Shown here one piece after another: positions 6,976 to 15,272 of a stretch of DNA of 64,000 nt. Made by a program: the position numbers and the translations under genes. This stretch comes from SCGC-AG-212-J23 sp036406675 (GTDB lineage: Bacteria; Pseudomonadota; Gammaproteobacteria; Burkholderiales; SG8-39): assembly GCA_036406675.1 (NCBI GenBank), contig DASXAO010000166.1, forward strand, positions 3,735 through 67,734. The letters are read 5' to 3'. The notes under the pieces were generated by a model that ran no database searches, was not told the origin of the DNA, and was given only the letters and a program-made list of their open reading frames with translations. The first letter of the stretch is position 1, and each line of letters opens with the position of its first letter.

Positions 6976-8781
6976 ATGGCAACGAAATTCGCGTACACAT
7001 GGAGCGCAGTCCTCGGCTGCGCGCTCGCTTCGGGCGCGTTCGCGAACGACGACGTGATCAAGCAGACGCAGAACGCCAAGCAGTGGGCCATGCAGGCCGG
7101 CAACATGAGCAACCAGCGCTACAGCGGCCTCAAGCAGATCACGAAGGACAACGTCAAGAACCTGCGCGTGGCGTGGACCTTCTCGACCGGCGTGCTGCGC
7201 GGACACGAAGGCGGCCCGCTGGTGATCGGCGACATGCTCTACATCCACAGCCCGTTCCCGAACAAGGTGTTCGCGATCGGGCTGGAGGACCAGCAGATCA
7301 AGTGGAAGTACGAGCCCAAGCAGGATCCGACGGTGATTCCGGTGATGTGCTGCGACACCGTGAATCGCGGCCTCGCCTACGCCGAGGGCAAGATCTTCCT
7401 GCAGCAGGCGGACACCACGCTGGTCGCGCTCGATGCGAAGACCGGCAAGGAGTTGTGGAAGGTCAAGAACGGCGACCCGAAGAAGGGCGAGACCAACACC
7501 AACGCGCCGCACATCTTCAAGAACAAGGTGATCACCGGAATCTCCGGAGGCGAGTTCGGCGTGCGCGGCTTCGTCGCTGCCTACGACATCAACACCGGCA
7601 AGCAGGTGTGGAAGGGCTACAGCACCGGACCCGACAACGAGATGCTGATCGACCCGAGCAAGACGATGACCTGGACCGACGGCAAGATGGCGCCGGTGGG
7701 CCAGGATTCGTCGCTGAAGACCTGGCAGGGCGACCAGTGGAAGATCGGCGGCGGCACCACCTGGGGCTGGTACAGCTACGATCCGAAGCTGAACCTCATG
7801 TACTACGGCTCGGGCAACCCCAGCACATGGAACCCGGTGCAGAGACCCGGCGACAACAAGTGGTCGATGACCGTCTGGGCGCGCGACGTCGATAGCGGGC
7901 AGGTGAAGTGGGTTTACCAGATGACGCCGCACGACGAGTGGGACTTCGACGGCGTGAACGAAATGATCCTCGCCGACGGCGTCAACGTAAAAGGCAAGCC
8001 GCGCAACGTGCTGGTGCACTTCGACCGCAACGGCTTCGCCTACACGCTCGATCGCGCCACCGGCGAATTGCTGGTCGCCGAGAAGTATGACCCGGCGGTC
8101 AACTGGGCCACCCACGTCGACATGAAGACCGGCCGGCCGCAGGTCGTGGCCAAGTACAGCACGCAGGCGAACGGCCAGGACGTGAACAGCAAGGGTGTCT
8201 GCCCGGCGGCGCTCGGCAGCAAGGATCAGCAGCCGGCGGCGTACAACCCGGCCAACAAGCGCTTCTACGTGCCCACCAACCACGTGTGCATGGACTACGA
8301 GCCGTTCAAGGTCGAGTACACCGCGGGCCAGCCCTACGTCGGCGCGACGCTCTCGATGTATCCGGCGCCGGGCAGCCACGGCGGCATGGGCAATTTCATC
8401 GTCTGGGATGCCGGGACCGGGAAGATCGTGCAGTCCAAGGCGGAGAAGTTCTCGGTGTGGAGCGGCGCGCTCGTCACCGCCGGCGGCGTCGCCTGCTACG
8501 GCACGCTCGAAGGCTACGTGAAGTGCGTCGATGCCAACGACATCAGCAAGGAGCTCTACAAGTTCAAGACGCCCTCGGGCATCATCGGCAACCTGAACAC
8601 CTGGGAGTACAAGGGCAAGCAGTACATCGGCGTGCTCTCGGGAATCGGCGGCTGGGCGGGGATCGGAATGGCGGCCGGCCTGGAGAAGGACACCGACGGT
8701 CTCGGCGCCGTGGGCGGATACAAGGAGCTGAACAAGTACACCCAGCTTGGCGGCGTGCTCACCGTTTTTGCTCTGCCCTAG
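6976..8781 (+). CDS. xoxF: XoxF-type lanthanide-dependent PQQ methanol dehydrogenase
   Basis: 601-residue periplasmic quinoprotein with a signal peptide ending near AFA-NDD. It shows the eight-bladed propeller tryptophan-docking repeats and the vicinal disulfide CC (125-126). The predicted catalytic Asp323 is followed two residues later by Asp325 in HDEWDFDGVNE. That extra Asp is the lanthanide-coordinating residue that separates XoxF from calcium-dependent MxaF, which has Ala there. Other metal ligands correspond to Glu193 (GGEFG) and Asn281 (GSGNPSTWN). It oxidises methanol, or possibly other alcohols, with PQQ and passes electrons to XoxG. The ATG at 6976 follows AGGAGGGG. Confidence 0.94.
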   Translation: MATKFAYTWSAVLGCALASGAFANDDVIKQTQNAKQWAMQAGNMSNQRYSGLKQITKDNVKNLRVAWTFSTGVLRGHEGGPLVIGDMLYIHSPFPNKVFAIGLEDQQIKWKYEPKQDPTVIPVMCCDTVNRGLAYAEGKIFLQQADTTLVALDAKTGKELWKVKNGDPKKGETNTNAPHIFKNKVITGISGGEFGVRGFVAAYDINTGKQVWKGYSTGPDNEMLIDPSKTMTWTDGKMAPVGQDSSLKTWQGDQWKIGGGTTWGWYSYDPKLNLMYYGSGNPSTWNPVQRPGDNKWSMTVWARDVDSGQVKWVYQMTPHDEWDFDGVNEMILADGVNVKGKPRNVLVHFDRNGFAYTLDRATGELLVAEKYDPAVNWATHVDMKTGRPQVVAKYSTQANGQDVNSKGVCPAALGSKDQQPAAYNPANKRFYVPTNHVCMDYEPFKVEYTAGQPYVGATLSMYPAPGSHGGMGNFIVWDAGTGKIVQSKAEKFSVWSGALVTAGGVACYGTLEGYVKCVDANDISKELYKFKTPSGIIGNLNTWEYKGKQYIGVLSGIGGWAGIGMAAGLEKDTDGLGAVGGYKELNKYTQLGGVLTVFALP

Positions 8782-8821
8782 ACTGAGCTGCAGCTTCCGG
8801 AAAAGGCTGGCGTCCTTGTGG

Positions 8822-9193
8822 ATGCCGGCCTTTCTTGCGCTCGTTGTGCCCCACCTGCAAGCGCTTGCCGACGAACCGCTCTACAAGGTCGAGGGCGGAA
8901 ACAAGGTCGACAAGGCCACGCTCGAGGGCTGGCGCACCTGGCGCGCGCTGGCCTGCGAGCGTTGCCACGGCCCGAGGCAGGAAGGACTGGTCGGCCCGTC
9001 GCTGCTCGAATCTCTGCGGCGGTTGAGCAAGGACGAGTTCAAGCAGACGCTCATGAAGGGGCGGCCGGAGAAGGGCATGCCCAACTTCGACGGCAGCAAG
9101 ATGGTCACGGAGAATCTCGACGGGCTGTACGCGTACCTCAAGGGCCGCTCCGACGGGGCCATCCAGCCCGGCCGGCTGGAAGAGTTGAAGTGA
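8822..9193 (+). CDS. xoxG: Cytochrome c (XoxG), electron acceptor of XoxF
   Basis: Small periplasmic c-type cytochrome with a signal peptide ending near LQALA-DEP. One haem-binding site is present (CERCH), and the likely distal Met ligand is in KGMPNFDG. At about 123 residues it is compact. The gene starts 40 bases after xoxF and is the expected partner accepting electrons from the PQQ enzyme. The start could be ATG 8822 or the TTG two codons earlier; GGAAAAGG lies upstream. The stop overlaps the next start as GTGA. Confidence 0.85.
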   Translation: MPAFLALVVPHLQALADEPLYKVEGGNKVDKATLEGWRTWRALACERCHGPRQEGLVGPSLLESLRRLSKDEFKQTLMKGRPEKGMPNFDGSKMVTENLDGLYAYLKGRSDGAIQPGRLEELK

Positions 9194-10050
9194 AAGCCCG
9201 GGGCCGCGCGCTCCTCACCGGAGCCGCGCTCCTCCTCCTCCTTCCCCGGGTTGCTCTCTGCCAGCCGGCCGGTCCGGGTGCGGACCGGGTGCTGCGCGTC
9301 TGCGAGGACCCGAACAACCTGCCGTTCTCCAATCGCGCGGGCGAAGGGTTCGAGAACAAAATCGCCGAGCTGCTCGCGGCCGAGCTCGGCTGGAAGCTCG
9401 AGTACACGTGGTTTCCGCAGCGCATGGGGTTCATCCGCAACACGCTGCGCGGGCGCGACCCGGACACCGACCGCTTCAAGTGCGACCTCGTGCCGGGCGT
9501 GCCGACGGGCTTCGAGCTCGCGGCGACCACCAAGCCCTACTACCGCTCTACCTATGCGCTCGCTTACGTGAAGGGCAAGGGACTCGACGCGGTCAAGGCG
9601 CCTGAGGATCTGCTCAAGCTCGATCCGGCGAAGCTGAAATCGCTCAAGCTAGGCGTGATCGGCCAGACGCCTGCCGTCGACTGGCTGCTGAAGCACAACC
9701 TCCTCGACCAGGCCGTGCCTTACCAGGTCCAGTCGGGTGACCCCGACTACTATCCCGGCAAGATTGTCGAAAAGGACCTCGTGGGCCGAGCGATCGACGT
9801 CGCCTTCGTGTGGGGTCCGATCGCGGGCTACTTTGCAAATCGTGCCACTGCGCCAGTGGCGGTGGTGCCCTTTGCGCCGGACCCTGCGATCCAGTTCGAT
9901 TTCCGCATCGCCATGGGGGTGCGGTTCGGCGAACGCGAATGGCGCGACCGAATCCAGCAGCTGCTCGACGCGAAGCGCGAGCGCATCCAGGCCATCCTCG
10001 CCGCGTACGGCGTGCCGCAGCTCGACGACGAGGGTCGCCTGATGAAGTAG
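9190..10050 (+). CDS. xoxJ: XoxJ-type periplasmic substrate-binding protein of the methanol dehydrogenase system
   Basis: 286-residue exported protein of the family described as quinoprotein dehydrogenase-associated solute-binding. The motif RVCEDPNNLPFSNRAGEG opens the mature domain, a signature of MxaJ/XoxJ proteins. These are thought to help assemble or mature the dehydrogenase and do not act as transporter parts; no ABC genes are nearby. The GTG start at 9190 overlaps the xoxG stop by four bases, indicating translational coupling in a xoxFGJ operon. The stop is only 5 bases from the convergent UbiD gene. Confidence 0.88.
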   Translation: MKARGRALLTGAALLLLLPRVALCQPAGPGADRVLRVCEDPNNLPFSNRAGEGFENKIAELLAAELGWKLEYTWFPQRMGFIRNTLRGRDPDTDRFKCDLVPGVPTGFELAATTKPYYRSTYALAYVKGKGLDAVKAPEDLLKLDPAKLKSLKLGVIGQTPAVDWLLKHNLLDQAVPYQVQSGDPDYYPGKIVEKDLVGRAIDVAFVWGPIAGYFANRATAPVAVVPFAPDPAIQFDFRIAMGVRFGEREWRDRIQQLLDAKRERIQAILAAYGVPQLDDEGRLMK

Positions 10051-10055
10051 GCCGG

Positions 10056-11678
10056 CTACGGCTTGGCGGCCAAGGCCGATCCGCGCACGCAGATGCGGCC
10101 TTTGGCGTCCTGCCAGAGCTTCTGCTCGGCGTGCAGGCTGCCGAGCGCGCGCGCGACGGTCTGGAAGTCGTGTTCGGAAAACCTGTCCGCGAGCTCGGTG
10201 TAGTAGAGCGGCGTTTTATCGACGAGTCCGAGAATTTTCCGGGCGAGCTCCGCGGCCGCGTCGGGGCCGGCGGGTTTCGCTGCGTCCGCCTTGCCGGCAA
10301 GATAATCCGCGATGCGGGCGCGATCGGCATAGGCATACGAGATGCGCTCGTAGCGCTCGCGCGGGATCCCCTCGGCGATCGTGGCATCGATGCCGACCTT
10401 GGCGGTGGTCGGCACGACCCCCGGCGGGGTCGGCGCGAGGCTCGGGTCGAGCGGCTTGCCGCGGGCGTGGCTGACGATCATGACGTCGCGGTCGGCCTGC
10501 ACGCGCGTCGCGATGGCCCATTCGACCTCCGTGGGGTCGAACACGTCGATGTCGTCGTCGACGACCACCACGTGCTTGAGGTCCATCACGGAGAGCGCGG
10601 CGAGCAGCGCGTTCTTGCCTTCGCCCGCCTGCTTGCGGATCGAAATCACCGCGTGCCAGAAGGCACGGCCGCCGAGCGTCACGTTGATGTCCTTCACCTG
10701 CACGCCCGCGGTGCGCAAGGCGCGGCGGATCGCCTGGTAGCGCGTGGGCGCGGCAAGCCAGGTGTTTTCCCAGGGCATGTGCAGGGCGTAGTACACCGCG
10801 TCGCGCCGCATCAGCACGGCCTTCACCCGCACGTTCGGGTTCCAGTGCAGCCCGCCCATCAGCCCCGTGAACTCGCCGAAGCGGCCCTCGGGCTGGGTCC
10901 ACCCGGTCGGCAGGATCTCCGCCTCGAGCACGATCTCCGCGTCCGCCACGTACGGCAGGTCGATGGTTTCGCACGGCGCGAGCTCGACGGCCGCGCCGCG
11001 GATGCCGCCGGTGATGGCCATCTCGTCCATGCCGATCGGCGCGCGATAGCCCGCGCCCATGATCTCCATCGGATGGGTGCCGATCGAGATCGAGATCGGG
11101 CAGGGCTTGCCCGCCTCGTACGCGCGCTGCGCGAAGAGACGCATGTTGTTCGGCGTGACGATGTCGATCCCGGTGAGCGCGCGCTCTTTCAGCATGAAGC
11201 GGTAGACGCCGCTGTTCATGCCGTGCTCGGCGTCGCGCGCGATCACCACGCCGGCGGTGATCATCGGGCCGCCGTCGTAGATCGAGGACATCGGCACGGG
11301 CAGGCGGAAGAGATCCACCGCGTCGCCCGTGACGATGCGTTCCTTGGTCGGCGACGTGGCGACGCGACGGGGCGGGATCGGGTGATCGATGCCGTGCTGC
11401 AGCTTCGCCTCGATCTGGGCGTAATCGGCGCAGCCCATCGACATGATCGCGCGCTCGCGCGAGCGGATGAGACCCGATACCACGGGCATGTCGTAGCCCA
11501 CCGGGCGGTGGAAATAGAGCGCCTTGTCGGACTGGTCGACCAGCGTCGCGATGTGCCGGATGTCGACCGGCTGGTGCATGTCGACGAGCTCGCCCGCGGC
11601 GCGCAGCCGCTCGATGAACTCGCGGAAGGTCTCGGTGAAGGGTTCGGCCCTCAGGCTTCTTGCGTCGTCGGCTTTCAT
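10056..11678 (-). CDS. UbiD-family prenylated-FMN-dependent (de)carboxylase
   Basis: 540-residue UbiD-fold enzyme for reversible decarboxylation of aromatic or unsaturated acids. Landmarks include YRFMLKERALTGIDI, the cofactor/metal region SISIGTHPMEIMGAG, and EGRFGEFTGLMGG with the catalytic Glu-Arg-Glu pattern. The last 60 or so residues (ILGLVDKTPLYYTELADRF onward) extend beyond a typical UbiD and resemble a small winged-helix. The substrate cannot be read from sequence. A LigB-type dioxygenase nearby suggests aromatic catabolism. The start at 11678 has only a weak SD (GGGAAA). No ubiX-like flavin prenyltransferase is in the window. Confidence 0.86.
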   Translation of the reverse strand: MKADDARSLRAEPFTETFREFIERLRAAGELVDMHQPVDIRHIATLVDQSDKALYFHRPVGYDMPVVSGLIRSRERAIMSMGCADYAQIEAKLQHGIDHPIPPRRVATSPTKERIVTGDAVDLFRLPVPMSSIYDGGPMITAGVVIARDAEHGMNSGVYRFMLKERALTGIDIVTPNNMRLFAQRAYEAGKPCPISISIGTHPMEIMGAGYRAPIGMDEMAITGGIRGAAVELAPCETIDLPYVADAEIVLEAEILPTGWTQPEGRFGEFTGLMGGLHWNPNVRVKAVLMRRDAVYYALHMPWENTWLAAPTRYQAIRRALRTAGVQVKDINVTLGGRAFWHAVISIRKQAGEGKNALLAALSVMDLKHVVVVDDDIDVFDPTEVEWAIATRVQADRDVMIVSHARGKPLDPSLAPTPPGVVPTTAKVGIDATIAEGIPRERYERISYAYADRARIADYLAGKADAAKPAGPDAAAELARKILGLVDKTPLYYTELADRFSEHDFQTVARALGSLHAEQKLWQDAKGRICVRGSALAAKP

Positions 11679-11768
11679 CGCGTTTCCCGGTCCGGTTTTC
11701 ACGCCTATGTTACTGCGCGTACAATCACCCCGCCCGCCGCCCGGCGGGATCCTAGGGGAGGAGTGAAC

Positions 11769-12386
11769 ATGAAACGCTTGTCTTTGGTGGCGGTTGCGCT
11801 GTTCGGATGTGCATTGGCTGTCGCCGGCTGCTCGACGATCCCGGGCATGGACGGCGGCTGGACCACGCTGATCGACGGGACCGCCAAGAGCCTGGACAAC
11901 TTCAACCGCATCGGCGACGCCAACTGGCGCGTCGAGGACGGCGCGGTCGTAGCCGACAAGGGCAAAGGCGGTTATCTCGTCTCGAAGAACTCGTACAAGG
12001 ATTTCCAGATCCGCGCCGAGTTCTGGGCCGACCACACCACCAACAGCGGCATCTTCCTGCGCGCCGCGGATCCGAACAAGATCGGCGCGGTCAGCGCCTA
12101 CGAAGTCAACATCTTCGACCAGCGTCCCGAGCCCAAGTACGGCACCGGCGCCATCGTCGACGTTGCAGCGGTGTCGCCGATGCCGAAGGCGGGCGGCAAG
12201 TGGAACACCTACGAGATCACCGCGCGCGGCACCAACCTCGTCGTGGTGCTCAACGGCCAGAAGACCGTAGACGTGAACGACAGCAAGCATGCGCAAGGAC
12301 CGTTCGCCCTGCAGTTCGGCAACGGCGCCAAGGACGCACCCGGCGGCGCGATCAAGTTCCGCAAGGTCGAGATCAAGCCGCTCTAG
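11769..12386 (+). CDS. DUF1080 (3-keto-disaccharide hydrolase-like) lipoprotein
   Basis: 205 residues. A lipoprotein signal (LAVAGC lipobox near residue 20) precedes a concanavalin-like DUF1080 domain: WTTLIDGTAKSLDNFNRIGDANWRVEDGAVVAD, then SGIFLRAADP and the terminal IKFRKVEIKPL. Family members bind or cleave glycosides, some acting on 3-keto sugars, but the activity of this protein is unknown. A strong SD (GGGGAGGAG) precedes the ATG. It stands alone between the divergent UbiD gene and the LigB-type gene. Confidence 0.82.
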   Translation: MKRLSLVAVALFGCALAVAGCSTIPGMDGGWTTLIDGTAKSLDNFNRIGDANWRVEDGAVVADKGKGGYLVSKNSYKDFQIRAEFWADHTTNSGIFLRAADPNKIGAVSAYEVNIFDQRPEPKYGTGAIVDVAAVSPMPKAGGKWNTYEITARGTNLVVVLNGQKTVDVNDSKHAQGPFALQFGNGAKDAPGGAIKFRKVEIKPL

Positions 12387-12410
12387 AGTCTCATCCGGTA
12401 AAGTGCGCGG

Positions 12411-13355
12411 ATGCCGCTGATCTGCGCCTTTGCCACCTCGCACGCCTACACGTTCCAGGAGCCCGAGACCTGGGACGCGCGGCGCGCGCGCTCGAAGGCG
12501 AACGTGGAGCGCAAGGCGGGCCGGCCCGCCGCCGATACGGCGGAGGCGCGCGCCGAGACGCTCGAGGACAACCGCGCGCGCTATGCGCGCATCCGCGACG
12601 CGCACCGCTCGATCCGCGAGCGCCTGAGGCAGGTGCGCGCCGACGCGGTGCTGATGGTCGGCGACGACCAGACCGAAAACTTCGGCCCCGACAACCTGCC
12701 GCAGCTTCTCGTGTACACCGGCGGCGACTACGTCGCCGACGACTGGGACCGCAAGCAGACCGCGCGGATCGCTTCCCATCCTGAGATCGCCGGCGCCCTC
12801 GTCGAAGGTTGCCTCGACGAGGGCTTCGACGTCGGCTTCTCGGCCTCGTTCGAGGACGGCCGGCTGCTTTCGCATGCGCACGTCGAGCCTATCCTGTACC
12901 TCGTGCGCGAGAGCGGTACGCCGGTGATCCCGGTGTTCGTGAACGCGGTGCACCCGCCGGCGCCTTCTGCGGCGCGCTGCTACGCGTTCGGCCAGGCGCT
13001 GCGGCGCGTGATCGATGGAAAGCTCGGCGCGCGCCGCATCGTTCTGTGCGGCTCGGGCGGCCTGTCGCATTTCTCGCCTTCGCACCCGTGGGCGCACCAC
13101 GTCGGCTCGCGCTACGTCGGCGACATCAGCGTGGAGTTCGATCGGCGCATCGTCGCGTGGATGCGCGAGGGAGAAGGCCACCGTGTCGCCGGCATCTCGT
13201 CCGCCGAGCTGATCGAGCACGGCGAGGCGGAGCTGCGCCAGTGGATCGTGCTGCTCGGCGCCGTGGGCGCGCAAAAACCGGAATTCCTCGTCTACGAACC
13301 GCTCTTCCGCAGCATCATGGGCATGGGAGTGGGATGGTGGCAGCTCGAGCAATGA
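12411..13355 (+). CDS. LigB-type extradiol ring-cleavage dioxygenase (protocatechuate 4,5-dioxygenase beta-like)
   Basis: 314 residues of the class III extradiol dioxygenase superfamily, which uses non-haem Fe(II) to open catecholic rings. Metal and active-site signatures include TSHAYTF near the N-terminus, the GDDQTENF segment, FVNAVHPP and CGSGGLSHF near residue 210. The substrate is unknown; relatives include LigB and 2,3-dihydroxyphenylpropionate dioxygenases. The N-terminal alpha-type subunit (LigA) is not adjacent. Its stop overlaps the start of the following Bug gene (ATGA), so the two are probably co-transcribed. Confidence 0.82.
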   Translation: MPLICAFATSHAYTFQEPETWDARRARSKANVERKAGRPAADTAEARAETLEDNRARYARIRDAHRSIRERLRQVRADAVLMVGDDQTENFGPDNLPQLLVYTGGDYVADDWDRKQTARIASHPEIAGALVEGCLDEGFDVGFSASFEDGRLLSHAHVEPILYLVRESGTPVIPVFVNAVHPPAPSAARCYAFGQALRRVIDGKLGARRIVLCGSGGLSHFSPSHPWAHHVGSRYVGDISVEFDRRIVAWMREGEGHRVAGISSAELIEHGEAELRQWIVLLGAVGAQKPEFLVYEPLFRSIMGMGVGWWQLEQ

Positions 13356-14338
13356 CACTCGGACGAAGGAGCTGCTGCATCGCTCTCGTCGGCGCATTGC
13401 TTTTCGAATGGAACGGATTCGCGGCCGCGCAGGACGCGTATCCGTCGCGTCCCATCCGCCTGATCGTATCGTTCACCCCCGGCGGCGGCGCCGACCTGAC
13501 CGCGCGCACCGTCGGGCAGGGAATGAGCGAAACGCTGCGCCAGCCCGTGGTGGTCGAGAACCGTCCCGGCGCGAACGGCCTCGTCGGGGCGGCGGCCGTG
13601 GCGAAGTCGCCGCCGGACGGCTATACGCTGCTCCTGACCGACCGCGGTGCGCTCGGCGTCAACCCGAGCCTCTACAAGAGCCTGCCCTACGACCCGCTGC
13701 AGGACTTCGAGTACGTCGGCATCGTGACTTCCGCGCCCTACGTCCTGGTGGTCGATCCCAGGCTCGGAGCGAAGTCGCTCGCCGACCTCGTGCGCCTCGC
13801 CAAGGCGAAGCCGAAGGCCATCAACTACGCGAGCTTCGGCATCGCCAGCATGGCGCAGCTCAACATCGAAGCGCTGAAGGCGCGGCTCGGCATCGACCTC
13901 ACCCATGTTCCTTACAAAGGAGCCGGGCCGGCGGTGCAGGCCGTGGTCGCGGGGGAGGCGGGGGTGACGATCAGCTCGCCCGCCGCGGTGCTCGGCTTCG
14001 TGCGCGAAGGACGCCTGCGCGCGCTCGCCATCGGCGCGCAAAAGCGTTCGCCGCTGCTTCCCGACGTCCCGACGCTCGCCGAGGCCGGCGTCGACGACGA
14101 CACTCTGGTTCCGACCTATTTTGCATTCGCGCTTCCGGCAGGCACCCCGCGGCCGATCGCCGAGCGGCTGGGCGATGCGATGCGGCGCGCGCTGGCGACG
14201 CCGCAGATCGCCGAGCGCCTCGGCGCCGCCGGCCTCGAGCCGACGGGCGGCACCGGGGACTCGTTGCGCGAGATCGTGAAGCGCGACATCCCGCGGTTCC
14301 GCAAAATCATCCAGGACGTCGGCATCCAACCCGAGTGA
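13352..14338 (+). CDS. Bug-type tripartite tricarboxylate transporter solute-binding protein (1)
   Basis: Periplasmic solute-binding protein of the Bug/TctC family, 328 residues with a signal peptide (GFAAAQ). Family landmarks are YPSRPIRLIVSFTPGGGADLTAR, VVENRPGANG, SPPDGYTLL, SLPYDPLQDF and HVPYKGAGPA. It has no TctA or TctB beside it, so it is an orphan receptor. Overlap with the LigB-type gene suggests it may capture a carboxylated aromatic or related compound for that pathway; this is inference from position only. Confidence 0.9.
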   Translation: MTLGRRSCCIALVGALLFEWNGFAAAQDAYPSRPIRLIVSFTPGGGADLTARTVGQGMSETLRQPVVVENRPGANGLVGAAAVAKSPPDGYTLLLTDRGALGVNPSLYKSLPYDPLQDFEYVGIVTSAPYVLVVDPRLGAKSLADLVRLAKAKPKAINYASFGIASMAQLNIEALKARLGIDLTHVPYKGAGPAVQAVVAGEAGVTISSPAAVLGFVREGRLRALAIGAQKRSPLLPDVPTLAEAGVDDDTLVPTYFAFALPAGTPRPIAERLGDAMRRALATPQIAERLGAAGLEPTGGTGDSLREIVKRDIPRFRKIIQDVGIQPE

Positions 14339-14345
14339 GGAACGC

Positions 14346-15272
14346 ATGAAGTTCGTTGTGATTTTCAGCCTCTCGCTCCTCTTGAACGGGTACGTAGAAG
14401 CGCAAACCGCAGCACCGCCGGTGGTGAAAGAAGGCAAGACCGTCAAGATCTCCGAGCACGTGTTCGTCATCCCGGACGAGCTGAGACCGATGGTGCCGAA
14501 CGTCGGGATCGTGGTGGGCAAGCGCGCCACGCTGATCGTGGACCCGGGACTGGGCGCGCGCAGCGGCGAGGCGGTGATGCGCGAGACCGCCAGAGTGAGC
14601 GGCAACCGCGAGCTCTATCTAGTCACCACGCACTTTCATCCCGAGCACACCACCGGAGAGGCGGGACTGCCGCCGACGGCGAAGCTCGTTCGCGCCCGGG
14701 CTCAGCAGCAGGACGTCGACGAGATGGGCCTGGAGTGGGTGAAGATTTTCGCCGGCCGCTCTCCCATCGTCGGCGACGTGCTGAAGGGATTCACGTCATT
14801 CCGCAAGCCCGACGAGCTGTTCGAGGCCGAAGAGACGCTCGGCCTGGGCGGCGTGAAGGTGCGCTGCGTGAGGCTCGGACCGGGTCACACGCGCGGCGAC
14901 ACCGTGTTCTACGTCGACGAGGATCGGGTGCTCTTCTCCGGCGACCTCGCGATGAGCGGCGCTTTTCCGGCCTTCGCCACGCCGCAGTCGCGCTCCGATA
15001 CCTGGCTCAAGAGCCTCGATGCGCTCGACGCGCTGCACGCGCAGCGCCTGGTGCCGTCGCACGGGCCCCTCGCCGACGCCTCGATCATCGGGCAGTACCG
15101 CGCCTACATCAAAAGCTTGCAGGAGCGCGTGGCAGAGCTAAAGCGGTCGGGAAAGTCGGCGAAGGACGCGGCCGACGTGCTGGCCGTCGAGTTTCGAGCG
15201 AAGCATCCGGATTGGGCGCAGCCGGCGCGGATCGCACCTGCGGTGAACTCGATCTACGCGCAAACACCCTAG
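14346..15272 (+). CDS. Exported MBL-fold metallo-hydrolase with HxHxEH motif
   Basis: 308 residues with signal peptide (cleavage near YVEAQ). The zinc motif reads THFHPEH, with Glu in place of the usual Asp. The other ligands are present: GPGHTRGD, LFSGDLAMSG and PSHG. It is therefore expected to be an active hydrolase, unlike the MBL-fold protein at 4570-5511. The substrate is unknown. It starts 7 bases after the preceding Bug gene, probably in the same transcript, and ends with a 4-base convergent overlap (CTAG) with the next Bug gene. Confidence 0.83.
   Translation: MKFVVIFSLSLLLNGYVEAQTAAPPVVKEGKTVKISEHVFVIPDELRPMVPNVGIVVGKRATLIVDPGLGARSGEAVMRETARVSGNRELYLVTTHFHPEHTTGEAGLPPTAKLVRARAQQQDVDEMGLEWVKIFAGRSPIVGDVLKGFTSFRKPDELFEAEETLGLGGVKVRCVRLGPGHTRGDTVFYVDEDRVLFSGDLAMSGAFPAFATPQSRSDTWLKSLDALDALHAQRLVPSHGPLADASIIGQYRAYIKSLQERVAELKRSGKSAKDAADVLAVEFRAKHPDWAQPARIAPAVNSIYAQTP

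Noticed and set aside
6976..8781. Calcium-dependent MxaF methanol dehydrogenase
   Set aside because: Asp325 two residues after the predicted catalytic Asp and the absence of mxaI favour XoxF.
11679..13397. N-terminal extension of the UbiD frame upstream to 13397 (over 570 codons)
   Set aside because: The extension is antisense to the DUF1080 and LigB-type genes and shows shadow composition. The UbiD family N-terminus fits the ATG at 11678.
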